Source: JBKPNX01 sp046732855 (GTDB lineage: Bacteria; Pseudomonadota; Alphaproteobacteria; Geminicoccales; Geminicoccaceae). Taken from it: a DNA stretch of 64,000 nt. Below are positions 8,281 to 16,389 of this stretch, piece after piece; the stretch's first letter is position 1, and each line of letters starts with the position of its first letter. The stretch is from positions 74,374-138,373 of the forward strand of contig JBKPNX010000110.1 in the NCBI GenBank assembly GCA_046732855.1. The letters run 5' to 3'. The notes beneath the pieces were generated by a model. That model saw only the letters and a list, made by a program, of their open reading frames with translations. It was not told the DNA's origin and made no database searches. Made by a program: the position numbers and the translations under genes.

Positions 8281-10419
8281 ATGCGCCGCAAAGCCTGGTG
8301 GACCGCTGTTCTCGTGATCCTGCTGCTGCTCGGTGCAGGCGCCGCGGGACTGGTGGTCGCGCTCGGCTACCCCTACCAGCTGCTGCTGTCCACGAGGCTC
8401 GAGGAGCCCGGTCGGGCCACCTTCGATCTGACCTCGTCAGATGGTGTCGTGTTCGCCGTGCGCGGCGGGGCCCGAGGGCGGGCGGTCGAGCTGGAGCGGA
8501 TCCCGGGGCACCTGATCGACGCCGTGCTGGCGATGGAGGACCGGCGGTTCTTCGAGCACGGCGGAATGGATCTGCGAAGCGTGGTCCGGGCCGCATTCGC
8601 GAACCTCGATGCCGGCGGCACGGTTCAAGGCGGCAGCACGATCACGCAGCAGCTGGCGAAGAACCTGTTCCTCACCTCCGAGCGCACCTGGGCGCGCAAG
8701 CTCCAGGAGTTGCTGCTCGCGCTCTGGCTCGAGCGGCGGCTTTCCAAAAAAGAGATCCTGGCCCGGTACCTCAATACCGTCTATCTCGGCGCCGGCGCCT
8801 ACGGAGTCGAGGCCGCCAGCCAGCGCTATTTCGGCGCTCCGGTCGAGCAGCTGACCCTGGCGCAATCCGCCATGCTCGCCGGCCTGATCCAGGCGCCTTC
8901 GCGCTTCGCCCCGACGCGATCGCTCGATGAGGCGCACGGGCGCGCCCGGATCGTCCTCGATGCCATGGTAGATGCCGGTTTCATCGACGCCGCGGCGGCC
9001 GAGGAGGCGAAGGCGCACCCCGCGAAGCTCGCCGCGCTGCCGGTCGAGCAGTTGGCCTACGGCTACGCCGCCGACTTCGCGGCCGCCGAAACGCACGCCC
9101 TGCTCGGGGAGGTCGGCGGCCACTTCGTCGTCGCGACCACGATCGATCGCCGCCTGCAGATGCTGGCGGAGCGCACAGTCGACGACTGGCTCGGGCGCGA
9201 GGGGGAGAAGCTGGCTGTTCATCAGGCGGCGCTCGTGGTCATGGCGCCCGATGGTGCGGTCCTGGCGATGGTGGGCGGTCGCGACTACGGGCAGAGCCAG
9301 TTCAATCGCGCCGTGCAGGCGCTGCGCCAGCCGGGCTCGCTGTTCAAGCTGTTCGTCTATCTCGCCGCGCTGCGCGCGGGCATGGCGCCGGACAGCCCGG
9401 TCGAGGACGCTCCCATGCAGATCGCCGACTGGCAGCCGCAGGACTACGCCGACCACTATCTCGGCGTGACCGACCTGCGCACGGCCTTCGCCCAGTCGCT
9501 CAATACCGCGGCCGTCCGACTGCAGGAGCAGGTCGGGCGCGAGCAGGTGATCGCGCTCGCCAGGGAGATGGGGATCGAATCCCCACTGCCGCCGCACCCG
9601 AGCCTCGCGCTCGGCAGCGCCGAGGCCACCCTGCTCGAGCTCACCGCCGCCTACGCCGCCGTGCTCGCGGATGTCCGCCGGGTCGAGCCGTACGCGGTGC
9701 GCGCCGCGCGGGCGCCGGGCGGCGCGAGCTTCCGAAGGCGCCCGACCGCAGCCCCGCGACCGGACTGGCCACGGCCCGCGATCATGGAGCTTCTGTTCGA
9801 GGCGGTGCGCTCCGGTACCGGCAGCGCCGCCGGCCTGGAGGTGCCGGTGTTCGGCAAGACGGGGACCACGCAGGACCATCGGGACGCTTGGTTCATCGGC
9901 TTCACTCACGATCTCGTGGTCGGCGTGTGGGTCGGCAACGACGACCATGCTCCGATGAACGGCGTGACCGGCGGTGGCCTGCCGGCGCAGATCTGGCGCA
10001 GTTTCGTGGCGGAGGCGCAGAAGCCCGCCGGCGGGGCGGACGTGGTCGCCGCGGCACGCGACATCCCCAATGCCGCGAACCTCGGCGAGGTGGTCATCGG
10101 CAGCCCAGTGTTCCTCGACAGCGCGACCCTGCGCATCGCCGGCCGCATCGTCCAGCTCGACGGCGTGATGGGCATCGGCGCCGCATACGTCCGCGAGGTC
10201 GAGAGGTATATCGGCGATCGCGAGATCGCCTGTCGCCCGACCATGGCTGCGCGCTACCGCTGCCAGGTCGATGGCTATGATCTGTCCGAGATCGTGCTCC
10301 TCAACGGCCGCGGTCGGGCTGCCCCGGATGCCGCGCCCGACCTGGTCGAGGCGGAACACCAGGCGCGCAGCGACGGCCGCGGCGTGTGGGCCACGCCGGT
10401 CCTGATCCGCGGGCGCTGA
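8281..10419 (+). CDS. Class A penicillin-binding protein with C-terminal SNase-like domain
   Basis: A 712-residue bifunctional peptidoglycan synthase. After one membrane anchor (about residues 8-28) comes a GT51 glycosyltransferase with EDRRFFEH (86-93; Glu86 catalytic) and QGGSTITQQLAKN (116-128). The transpeptidase has the nucleophile motif SLFK (353-356), SLN (406-408) and KTGTT (526-530). It polymerises lipid II and cross-links the wall on the periplasmic side. Residues about 606-706 are extra: the segment ending YRCQVDGYDLSE...GRGVWA resembles the C-terminal half of staphylococcal-nuclease-like OB folds but lacks the catalytic Arg/Glu residues. The gene stands alone and converges on mobA with a 15-base gap. 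Confidence 0.92.
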   Translation: MRRKAWWTAVLVILLLLGAGAAGLVVALGYPYQLLLSTRLEEPGRATFDLTSSDGVVFAVRGGARGRAVELERIPGHLIDAVLAMEDRRFFEHGGMDLRSVVRAAFANLDAGGTVQGGSTITQQLAKNLFLTSERTWARKLQELLLALWLERRLSKKEILARYLNTVYLGAGAYGVEAASQRYFGAPVEQLTLAQSAMLAGLIQAPSRFAPTRSLDEAHGRARIVLDAMVDAGFIDAAAAEEAKAHPAKLAALPVEQLAYGYAADFAAAETHALLGEVGGHFVVATTIDRRLQMLAERTVDDWLGREGEKLAVHQAALVVMAPDGAVLAMVGGRDYGQSQFNRAVQALRQPGSLFKLFVYLAALRAGMAPDSPVEDAPMQIADWQPQDYADHYLGVTDLRTAFAQSLNTAAVRLQEQVGREQVIALAREMGIESPLPPHPSLALGSAEATLLELTAAYAAVLADVRRVEPYAVRAARAPGGASFRRRPTAAPRPDWPRPAIMELLFEAVRSGTGSAAGLEVPVFGKTGTTQDHRDAWFIGFTHDLVVGVWVGNDDHAPMNGVTGGGLPAQIWRSFVAEAQKPAGGADVVAAARDIPNAANLGEVVIGSPVFLDSATLRIAGRIVQLDGVMGIGAAYVREVERYIGDREIACRPTMAARYRCQVDGYDLSEIVLLNGRGRAAPDAAPDLVEAEHQARSDGRGVWATPVLIRGR

Positions 10420-10434
10420 GTGATTCTCGACCCG

Positions 10435-11079
10435 TTATGGCAATGGCAAGGCGCGCAGCAGACGCTCTGCCTCGGCGAGGTCCTCGGGCCGGTTGGTATT
10501 GAAGAACGGGTCGATCGGATCGGTCGCGAACGGCACCTGCACGAGGCGATGGCGTGCAGTCCAGAAGTCGACCTTGCGCACGCCTCCGTCGATCATGGCC
10601 GAGCGCAGGTCATCCGCGAGGCGCACCGGCCACAGCCCGAACACCGGGTGAGCCCGGCCGCCGGATGCCGCGCAGGCGAGATCCGCCCCCTCATTGTCGA
10701 TCGCGCCGAGCATGCGCTCGACCAGGTCGGTCGGGAAGAACGGGGTGTCGGTCGCGATGGTTGCGATCCGGGGGCAGTCGGGGCGGTGGGCCAGGACCCA
10801 CTCCATGCCGGTCAGTACCCCGGCGAGTGGCCCCGCGAAGTCAGCGATGACATCGGCGACGACCGGCAGGCCGAACGGCGCGAAGCGGGCCGGATCGCCG
10901 TTGGCGTTCAGCACCAGCGCCGCGACCTGCGGGCGCGCGCGCTCGATCACGTAGGCGAGGACACTCCGTCCGCCGAGCGGGCGCAGGCATTTGTCGCCGC
11001 CACCCATGCGCCGGGCCTGACCGCCGGCGAGCAGCACGCCGACCACGGGCCGCGCTGCCGCCGCAGGCGATGCCGCCAT
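10435..11079 (-). CDS. mobA: Molybdenum cofactor guanylyltransferase MobA
   Basis: A 214-residue enzyme that transfers GMP from GTP to molybdopterin to form the bis-MGD cofactor used by formate dehydrogenases and nitrate reductases. It starts with the nucleotide-binding signature LLAGGQARRMGGGDK (about 16-30) and has the NANGDP and ATDTPFFP loops of the family. The ATG at 11079 is preceded by GGGAGGA; the frame is open beyond it into the next gene but without a ribosome site. fdhD lies 2.8 kb upstream, fitting a broken-up formate dehydrogenase maturation locus. Confidence 0.92.
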   Translation of the reverse strand: MAASPAAAARPVVGVLLAGGQARRMGGGDKCLRPLGGRSVLAYVIERARPQVAALVLNANGDPARFAPFGLPVVADVIADFAGPLAGVLTGMEWVLAHRPDCPRIATIATDTPFFPTDLVERMLGAIDNEGADLACAASGGRAHPVFGLWPVRLADDLRSAMIDGGVRKVDFWTARHRLVQVPFATDPIDPFFNTNRPEDLAEAERLLRALPLP

Positions 11080-11138
11080 GAGTCCTCCCGCCGTTTTGGC
11101 ACGATCGGAGGATACATGGCGTATCAGGTACGGCTTGG

Positions 11139-11777
11139 CTACGCTCCGGCCGGCTGCCGGCTGGCGCGGCTCCACCCCACGGCGTCCTCGACGTCGCGCA
11201 GGAGCAGCTCGGGCCCGAGCGCGTAGCCGTTCTTGAGCGGGAGATCATGGCTCTCGGCGAACTGCCGCGGCCGGTATGCGCTCGGCAGCGGGCCGCCATG
11301 CGCGACATCGTCCAAAAGCCCGAGGCGCTGATAGGCCTCCGCCACCAGCTCGGCGTCGGTCGGGTCGCCGAGCTTGTCGCGCCTACCGCCGAGCCAGCCG
11401 TCGTCGGCCGCGCCCATCAGATCGAGCAGACCCGGCGCCCGGGAACGCTCGGCCATTTCCCGCTGCAGGGTTTCCAGACGCCGGCACTGCGCACTCGCCA
11501 GCGGCCGGTTCAGGCAGCGCGCACTCATTCTGCCGCGAAACTCCGCCATGCGCACCGCGAGACGCACCACGCGCGTGCCGCGCCGCGGGCCTTCGCGATC
11601 AGCTTCCCAAAGCTGCGGCTCGGCATCATTCGGCTCGCGCAATACCAGGGCGACGTGGGTCCAGGCAGAGCGGCCGAGCCATTGCCACAGGTTCGAGATC
11701 AGACCGCGGCCAGTGAACAGCACGAGGTCGCCGGTCTTGAGCTCGCTCAACAGAGCGCCGGCATCCGCGCTCGTCAT
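11139..11777 (-). CDS. YiiX/NlpC-P60-like papain-fold protein lacking the catalytic Cys
   Basis: A 212-residue protein with the circularly permuted papain-like fold of the YiiX/DUF830 group. The N-terminal motif GDLVLFTG (16-23), the His of AWTHVALVL (about residue 41) and the Glu of LWEAD (about 58) are present. The helix that normally reads (F)CSELVA..AYQ, carrying the nucleophile, here reads TDAELVAEAYQ, with Asp141 in the Cys position. So the fold is recognisable but the hydrolase is probably inactive or altered. It may bind a lipid or peptide. It lies 59 bases upstream of mobA, same strand, and could be cotranscribed. Confidence 0.78.
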   Translation of the reverse strand: MTSADAGALLSELKTGDLVLFTGRGLISNLWQWLGRSAWTHVALVLREPNDAEPQLWEADREGPRRGTRVVRLAVRMAEFRGRMSARCLNRPLASAQCRRLETLQREMAERSRAPGLLDLMGAADDGWLGGRRDKLGDPTDAELVAEAYQRLGLLDDVAHGGPLPSAYRPRQFAESHDLPLKNGYALGPELLLRDVEDAVGWSRASRQPAGA

Positions 11778-11888
11778 CGCCCATCTCCCACCCGGCGCGA
11801 TGCCAGCCGCACCTCTGCGGCGATTGTCGCGGCATCACGCAACGGTGCTTCTGGGCGGTATTATGCGGGTTCAAGATGAGCGCGCAGT

Positions 11889-11984
11889 GAACGGGCTCAC
11901 ACTTTCTTTACCCGGCCCGCGTTTTTTCCGCGATTTCAGGCGGCGTCGTCCTCGAGCGAAGCCTTGCGCTGGGTGCGGCGGGCT
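11889..11984 (-). repeat. Left copy of the fdhD 3'-end repeat
   Basis: Bases 11889-11910 match 13833-13854 (20 of 22), and 11939-11984 match 13855-13901 with a few differences. On the minus strand 11936-11984 encodes QRKASLEDDAA followed by a stop, against QRKASPEDDAA at the end of intact fdhD. The left copy carries about 28 extra bases between the two matching blocks. The two copies bracket the DUF4411/ImmA island. Confidence 0.75.
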
Positions 11985-12035
11985 GGAACATTTCTCGCGA
12001 AGCGGCCTGCCGCGCGGTCCCGCCGCGGCCGCAGG

Positions 12036-12554
12036 CTACCCTTTCCACTGGGTCTTAAAGCCAAGCTCGCGATTCATCCCGAACGGGTTGATGCACCGCA
12101 CGCCGAAATCACTACAGACATCAGGAACTTTCCGGTTCTGCCGCTGCTTGGCGGGGCTGGATACTTCCGTGGTCACGACAGTGCGATCGGTGTGAGCCAT
12201 TGCGTAAGCTATGAGGAACGGGTCCGCACCAAGCACCTCAAACTCTTGGTCTGTGAGATCGCGCGCATAGCCCTCTTCCAGCACACGCTGAACAAGAGCT
12301 TGGTCAACCTCCTCGGCCAGCAGCAGTGCCTCGATGGTCGCGTTGTCCTTTCGCCACTGATAAAATAAATTTTGCTTGTCGGGGCCGGGGCTTATTTCGT
12401 CAAGGATCTCAGACGGTATTTTTATGTTGCCGGCCTTCCCTTGGTGAACGAGCCATTCCCAAAATTCCGGGACTTGGTCAATGGCATAATAGCTATCCTT
12501 TGCTGTGATTATGACATTTGCATCAAGAAGGTGGAGCATCGGCAGAAGCGTCAC
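12036..12554 (-). CDS. DUF4411 family PIN-like toxin candidate
   Basis: A 172-residue protein of the DUF4411 family, related to PIN-domain ribonucleases. It shows the leading acidic motif HLLDANVIITAKDSYY, a central EI.DEI helix, the acidic GADPFLIAYA segment and the late TEVSSPAKQ. In PIN toxins the conserved Asp/Glu residues bind Mg2+ and cleave RNA. The GTG start at 12554 abuts the stop codon of the ImmA-like gene with no spacer, implying coupled translation; an ATG at 12539 is an alternative. Base composition is visibly more AT-rich than in neighbouring genes. Confidence 0.85.
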   Translation of the reverse strand: MTLLPMLHLLDANVIITAKDSYYAIDQVPEFWEWLVHQGKAGNIKIPSEILDEISPGPDKQNLFYQWRKDNATIEALLLAEEVDQALVQRVLEEGYARDLTDQEFEVLGADPFLIAYAMAHTDRTVVTTEVSSPAKQRQNRKVPDVCSDFGVRCINPFGMNRELGFKTQWKG

Positions 12555-13742
12555 TCAGGCGAGCTCAGGATGCAGCAAAGCACGAACGGAAACCGGTTTC
12601 ACGGCAAGAAGCTGAGCAGCCTTCGTAGGAGTTAGCGCACCGCCGTCAAGTGACCGCCTTGCCAGGTTTAGTAACGCTGGGCCAAGGCGGTGACGTCGAA
12701 CAACGTAGTAGTTGGGGCCGCTGCTGTTGTCGCGCGCCGCATCGGGCGCTTTCTCTTTGCTTTTCAACCAATCATCGTGAAGGCGTTCGCACACTTCCTT
12801 GTAGCGGCCTTCGCCAATACTGTTTGCCCGAAGCAGCTGGTAAGCAACCAAACGACGACTCACATTTCGTTCTGCCGCGAAGGGCGAAATGCGGTTAATC
12901 ACTTCATCAATAGACAATCCCATCAAATCTCTGAGTTCTTGTATTTCAGCGCGTGCCAACAGGATCTGCCCCGCGACGTTGTTACAGAATACTTCGATGG
13001 CGGCTTCATGCGATGGGCCACTGATCCCAGTCTGCCCAAGCCACAGATGGGCCGCCTCGTGCAGAGCGGTGAATGACCAAGCAGCATGCGCGTCGTTGTC
13101 GTTGATAACGATAAAGGGCGCTATAACGTCGGCAATTGCGTAACCACGGAATGTCGTTGCTGGAATATTGGAGTGATGACTCCCGAGATTTCCGACAAGA
13201 AGAACGAAGATTCCTTGCCTTTCCATGCAACTGCGTAGGTAGCTGAAAGCTGCTTCAACATCACGAGCGCTTCGGAATTCTCCGACGTCAAAGTCGATGG
13301 TTGCTCGGATGCTCTCGGCGACGGCCGGTGCGCCCTGCTGCATCGTGTGCGAGTTGACAAAGTCCAGCGGAGGAGCTTCCTCGTCTTCAAGAAGGGATCT
13401 GGCCAGGTCGTGGCGCGCACGCACATTTCGGACCAGCGCATCAAGCTGAGGGTCATAGTCAAGCGGCGGTGCGTTGGGCGCGCGCCGGAAGTCCTCGCCT
13501 CGATTGCCTTTATCCGGAGGTCTCCTTGAATAAAACACAATCAACGGGCGGCGATACTTCTCAGCCATACGGCGAAGAAGAGCCCGCGACGGCTCCCATT
13601 GGTGGTTCTCTAAAGCTTCAAGACGCTCTGCGCCACTGAGCCCCCTCGCCGCGCCCAGCTGAATAGCGTCAGCCGCTTTTTCAAGGGAGAGACCGGCTGT
13701 CTCGCGCGCCCAAGCGAGGATTTTCGGATTGACAGCAGGCAC
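12555..13742 (-). CDS. XRE-type HTH plus ImmA/IrrE metallo-endopeptidase
   Basis: A 395-residue protein with an N-terminal XRE helix-turn-helix (about residues 4-63, starting NPKILAWARETAGLSL) and a central ImmA/IrrE zinc protease domain with HEAAH (about 228-232) and the downstream Glu in EVFCNN (about 250). Proteins of this type act as repressor and protease antitoxins and occur beside DUF4411 proteins. The GTG at 13742 is chosen because GGGAGG lies about 10 bases upstream and the family begins with NP.IL.WARE; the frame stays open upstream only because it runs through the fdhD end region. Lower GC suggests horizontal origin. Confidence 0.88.
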   Translation of the reverse strand: MPAVNPKILAWARETAGLSLEKAADAIQLGAARGLSGAERLEALENHQWEPSRALLRRMAEKYRRPLIVFYSRRPPDKGNRGEDFRRAPNAPPLDYDPQLDALVRNVRARHDLARSLLEDEEAPPLDFVNSHTMQQGAPAVAESIRATIDFDVGEFRSARDVEAAFSYLRSCMERQGIFVLLVGNLGSHHSNIPATTFRGYAIADVIAPFIVINDNDAHAAWSFTALHEAAHLWLGQTGISGPSHEAAIEVFCNNVAGQILLARAEIQELRDLMGLSIDEVINRISPFAAERNVSRRLVAYQLLRANSIGEGRYKEVCERLHDDWLKSKEKAPDAARDNSSGPNYYVVRRHRLGPALLNLARRSLDGGALTPTKAAQLLAVKPVSVRALLHPELA

Positions 13743-13832
13743 GTACCACAACCTCCCAATGTGGCGCGGACGTGGGTAGTAGGTTCTAAGCAATCTTGCC
13801 CATATGTTGACGTGAGCCAAGCCCTTGGGCGC

Positions 13833-13901
13833 GAACGGGTTCACACTTTCTTCACGCGGCGTCGTCTTCGGGCGAAGCCTTGCGCTGGAGATGGCGGGGC
13901 T
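13833..13901 (-). repeat. Right copy of the fdhD 3'-end repeat
   Basis: This is the genuine end of fdhD plus about 19 bases beyond its stop. It matches 11889-11984 except for the insertion in the left copy. Together they form imperfect direct repeats around a 1.9-kb lower-GC island. Confidence 0.75.
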
Positions 13902-14808
13902 CCTCGGCGATGCGGTGGACGTCCGCATCGAACACGATGCGCTCCTCCCCCGAGAGGGCGATGAAGCGCTTGCCCTTGGCCCGGCCGATCAGGGTGAGAT
14001 TCGCCTGGCGCGCGAGCTCGACCCCCCAAGCGGTGAAGCCCGAGCGCGAGATCAGGATCGGGATGTGCATCTGCACCGTCTTGATCACCATCTCGCTGGT
14101 CAGGCGGCCGGTGGTGTAGAAAATCTTCCCCGAGGGCGCGATGTCGTTCAGGAACATGTAGCCGGCGATCTTGTCGACCGCGTTGTGCCGGCCGACGTCC
14201 TCCATGTAGAGCAGCGGCCGGTCCTCCTCGCACAGCACGCAGCCATGGATCGCGCCGGCCTTGAGGTACAGGCTCGGCGAGGTGTTGATCTTCTTGGTCA
14301 GCGCATACAGCCACGACGTCTTGAGGATTGCGTCCGCGGGTAGCCGGACCTGCTCGAACTGCTCCATGACGTCGCCGAAGACGGTGCCCTGGGCGCATCC
14401 CGAGGTACGTACCTTCTTCTTGAGCTTCGCTTCGTAGTCGGTGGCGCGCTCGGTACGCACCACGACCACCTCGAGTTCCTCGTCGTAGTCGACGCCGGCG
14501 ATGACGTCGCCGGCGCGCAGCATGTTCTGATTGAGCAGATAGCCGACCGCCAAGTAGTCCGGATAATCGCCGATGGTCATCATCGTGACGATTTCCTGAT
14601 CGTTCAGGAACAGGGTCAGCGGCCGCTCGTGCACGACCGCGGTCTCGATCGGTCGGCCTTCATGATCGATCCCGCGCACCATTTGCGTGAGGCGCGGATC
14701 CTCGGGATCGGGGCGCAGCAGGAATTCGTCCATGGTCAAGTAATTTGCGCCCGCGCCGGACGCGGTCAAGCGACTCGGACGGGCGTCGATCCGCCCCGCG
14801 CGGCTCAC
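13852..14808 (-). CDS. fdhD: Formate dehydrogenase accessory sulphurtransferase FdhD
   Basis: A 318-residue FdhD protein, which passes sulphur from a cysteine desulphurase to the Mo-bis-MGD cofactor of formate dehydrogenase. Family features include DVGRHNAVDK, YTTGRLTSEMV, SRSGFTAWG.ELA and a conserved GAIHGC. The mobile-loop cysteine motif is TSGCAQG, with one Cys rather than the CxxC of the E. coli protein. The start is uncertain: a GTG at 14808 gives MSRAGRID, while an ATG at 14733 (MDEFLLRP) would trim about 25 residues. Its 3' end is duplicated on the far side of the toxin-antitoxin-like island. Confidence 0.93.
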   Translation of the reverse strand: MSRAGRIDARPSRLTASGAGANYLTMDEFLLRPDPEDPRLTQMVRGIDHEGRPIETAVVHERPLTLFLNDQEIVTMMTIGDYPDYLAVGYLLNQNMLRAGDVIAGVDYDEELEVVVVRTERATDYEAKLKKKVRTSGCAQGTVFGDVMEQFEQVRLPADAILKTSWLYALTKKINTSPSLYLKAGAIHGCVLCEEDRPLLYMEDVGRHNAVDKIAGYMFLNDIAPSGKIFYTTGRLTSEMVIKTVQMHIPILISRSGFTAWGVELARQANLTLIGRAKGKRFIALSGEERIVFDADVHRIAEEPRHLQRKASPEDDAA

Positions 14809-14829
14809 GAAGGACGGACGGCGTCTCCC

Positions 14830-16389
14830 TCAACCGCCTGAGCGGGCGGCGATCACGTCGAGCGCCTTGAGCAGCTCCTGGACCCTGACCTCGAGAGTCG
14901 CGGCGTACTGGTCGAGCTGGTTCAGCACCGCGGCCTGCCGCTTTGCGACCGCCTGGTCCAGGCCCTGCCAGCCGGCGATAAGGCGATCACGGGTCTGCCC
15001 GAGCTCGTCCCGGGTCGTCGATGCCAAGGTCGTCAGGTCGGCGAGCTGCGACCGATGCTTCTTGCTCAAGGCGTCAAGCGCCTGGGCGGTGGCCGTCTCG
15101 AGCTGCTGCCGCGCCGCCGCCTCGGCTTGCTTTACGTTATCTTCGCTGCGCTGGGCAGCCTGACCCGCCTTGCCGGCCAGCTCCGACACCACGGCGTCGA
15201 TCCCCTCCTGCATCGCCTGCTGCACCGCGCGACCGTCGATCTCGACCGTCTGCGGCTCGCTTCGCGCCTGGCCGGACAGGCGTTCCGCTTCGCCGCTCCC
15301 GGACTTGACCTGCGCCAGGCTCTGCTCGAGCGAGCCCTCCAGGGCCGCGAGCTGGCCGCGCGAGTCGTCGAGCGAGCGCCGCAGGGTGCCGATTTCGGCG
15401 GCAAGCTCGCCCATGCTCTTGCGCCGCGCTTCGAGTTCCTGCGTCAAGGCCTGACGCTGTCCCTGGAGCCGAAGCGCGAGCTCGGGCGCCTGTGCCTCGA
15501 TGGTCGCAATCTGTTTTTCAACGCGTCCGATACCCGCCGTGCTGGTCTCGAGACGCTCCGCCAGCCGCTTCGCACCCCGGTCCAGCTCCGGCAGGCGCCC
15601 CGCCAGCACGCCGAGGCTGTCGGCGACCTGGACCAGCTGGTGCTCGAGGCCGGCGGCGCGCTCACGCAGCGCCTTCAAGGCCTCGCCGAGGTCGCCGTCC
15701 TCACCGCGCAGCTGGCGCTCGAGCTCGGGCTTCGCGCCGGCACCAAGGGCGGTCATGGATTGCAACGCCGCGCTGAGCAGCCGGTTGAACTCGTCGACGT
15801 TGGCCCTGAGCTCGGCCTGCACCGCACCGAACGTCTGCTGCCGGGCCTCGGCGGATTTGATCTGCCCTTCGAGCGCGGCGCGCTGGGTCGCCGCCTGCTC
15901 GATCAGCCGTTGCTGCAGCGCGGTCAGATCTGCCTTCATGCGCGAGCTCATGCGCAGCTGGTGATAGTACGTCGCGCCGAGGAGCGCGCCGCACAGCGTG
16001 ATCACGCCGAAAATCAGGGCGGCGAGCCAGAACCCGATCCGCGGCTGGCTGCGGCGTGCGGATGGCGGCGGCGCCTGCTCCGAGCGCTCATAGCTACCCG
16101 TGCTCTCCTCCCGGATCGCCTGGTCGGCCAAGCCGATCAGGCGCATGATGTCCGCCTCGAGCTGCGCCATGCGCGTCGAGTCGCGATACGACCCCGGGCC
16201 TGCCCGCTCCAGCTCCTGGAGCGCGGCGACGTCCTGGCGATACTGCACGAGCAGCCGCGATTGCGCCGGGAGCGCCGCGCGCAGGCCGTCTTCGACCGCT
16301 GCCAACCAAAGGTTGCGCGGCCAGTCGCTGCCCCGCTTCACGACCCGCTCGTAAAACCGCTGCCACGTCTCGAGCGTGATCGGGTCCAT
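14830..16389 (-). CDS. Coiled-coil single-pass membrane protein of unknown function
   Basis: A 519-residue protein with a soluble N-terminal region (1-100), a Pro/Ser-rich linker, one transmembrane helix (about 119-141, FWLAALIFGVITLCGALL) and then nearly 370 residues of Ala/Glu/Gln/Leu-rich heptad-like sequence that should form a long coiled coil. The layout suggests a cytoplasmic N-terminus and a periplasmic rod, or the reverse. No enzymatic motif is seen. A weak resemblance to PHA-granule or apolipoprotein-like helical proteins may only reflect composition. The gene lies 21 bases upstream of fdhD. Confidence 0.75.
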   Translation of the reverse strand: MDPITLETWQRFYERVVKRGSDWPRNLWLAAVEDGLRAALPAQSRLLVQYRQDVAALQELERAGPGSYRDSTRMAQLEADIMRLIGLADQAIREESTGSYERSEQAPPPSARRSQPRIGFWLAALIFGVITLCGALLGATYYHQLRMSSRMKADLTALQQRLIEQAATQRAALEGQIKSAEARQQTFGAVQAELRANVDEFNRLLSAALQSMTALGAGAKPELERQLRGEDGDLGEALKALRERAAGLEHQLVQVADSLGVLAGRLPELDRGAKRLAERLETSTAGIGRVEKQIATIEAQAPELALRLQGQRQALTQELEARRKSMGELAAEIGTLRRSLDDSRGQLAALEGSLEQSLAQVKSGSGEAERLSGQARSEPQTVEIDGRAVQQAMQEGIDAVVSELAGKAGQAAQRSEDNVKQAEAAARQQLETATAQALDALSKKHRSQLADLTTLASTTRDELGQTRDRLIAGWQGLDQAVAKRQAAVLNQLDQYAATLEVRVQELLKALDVIAARSGG

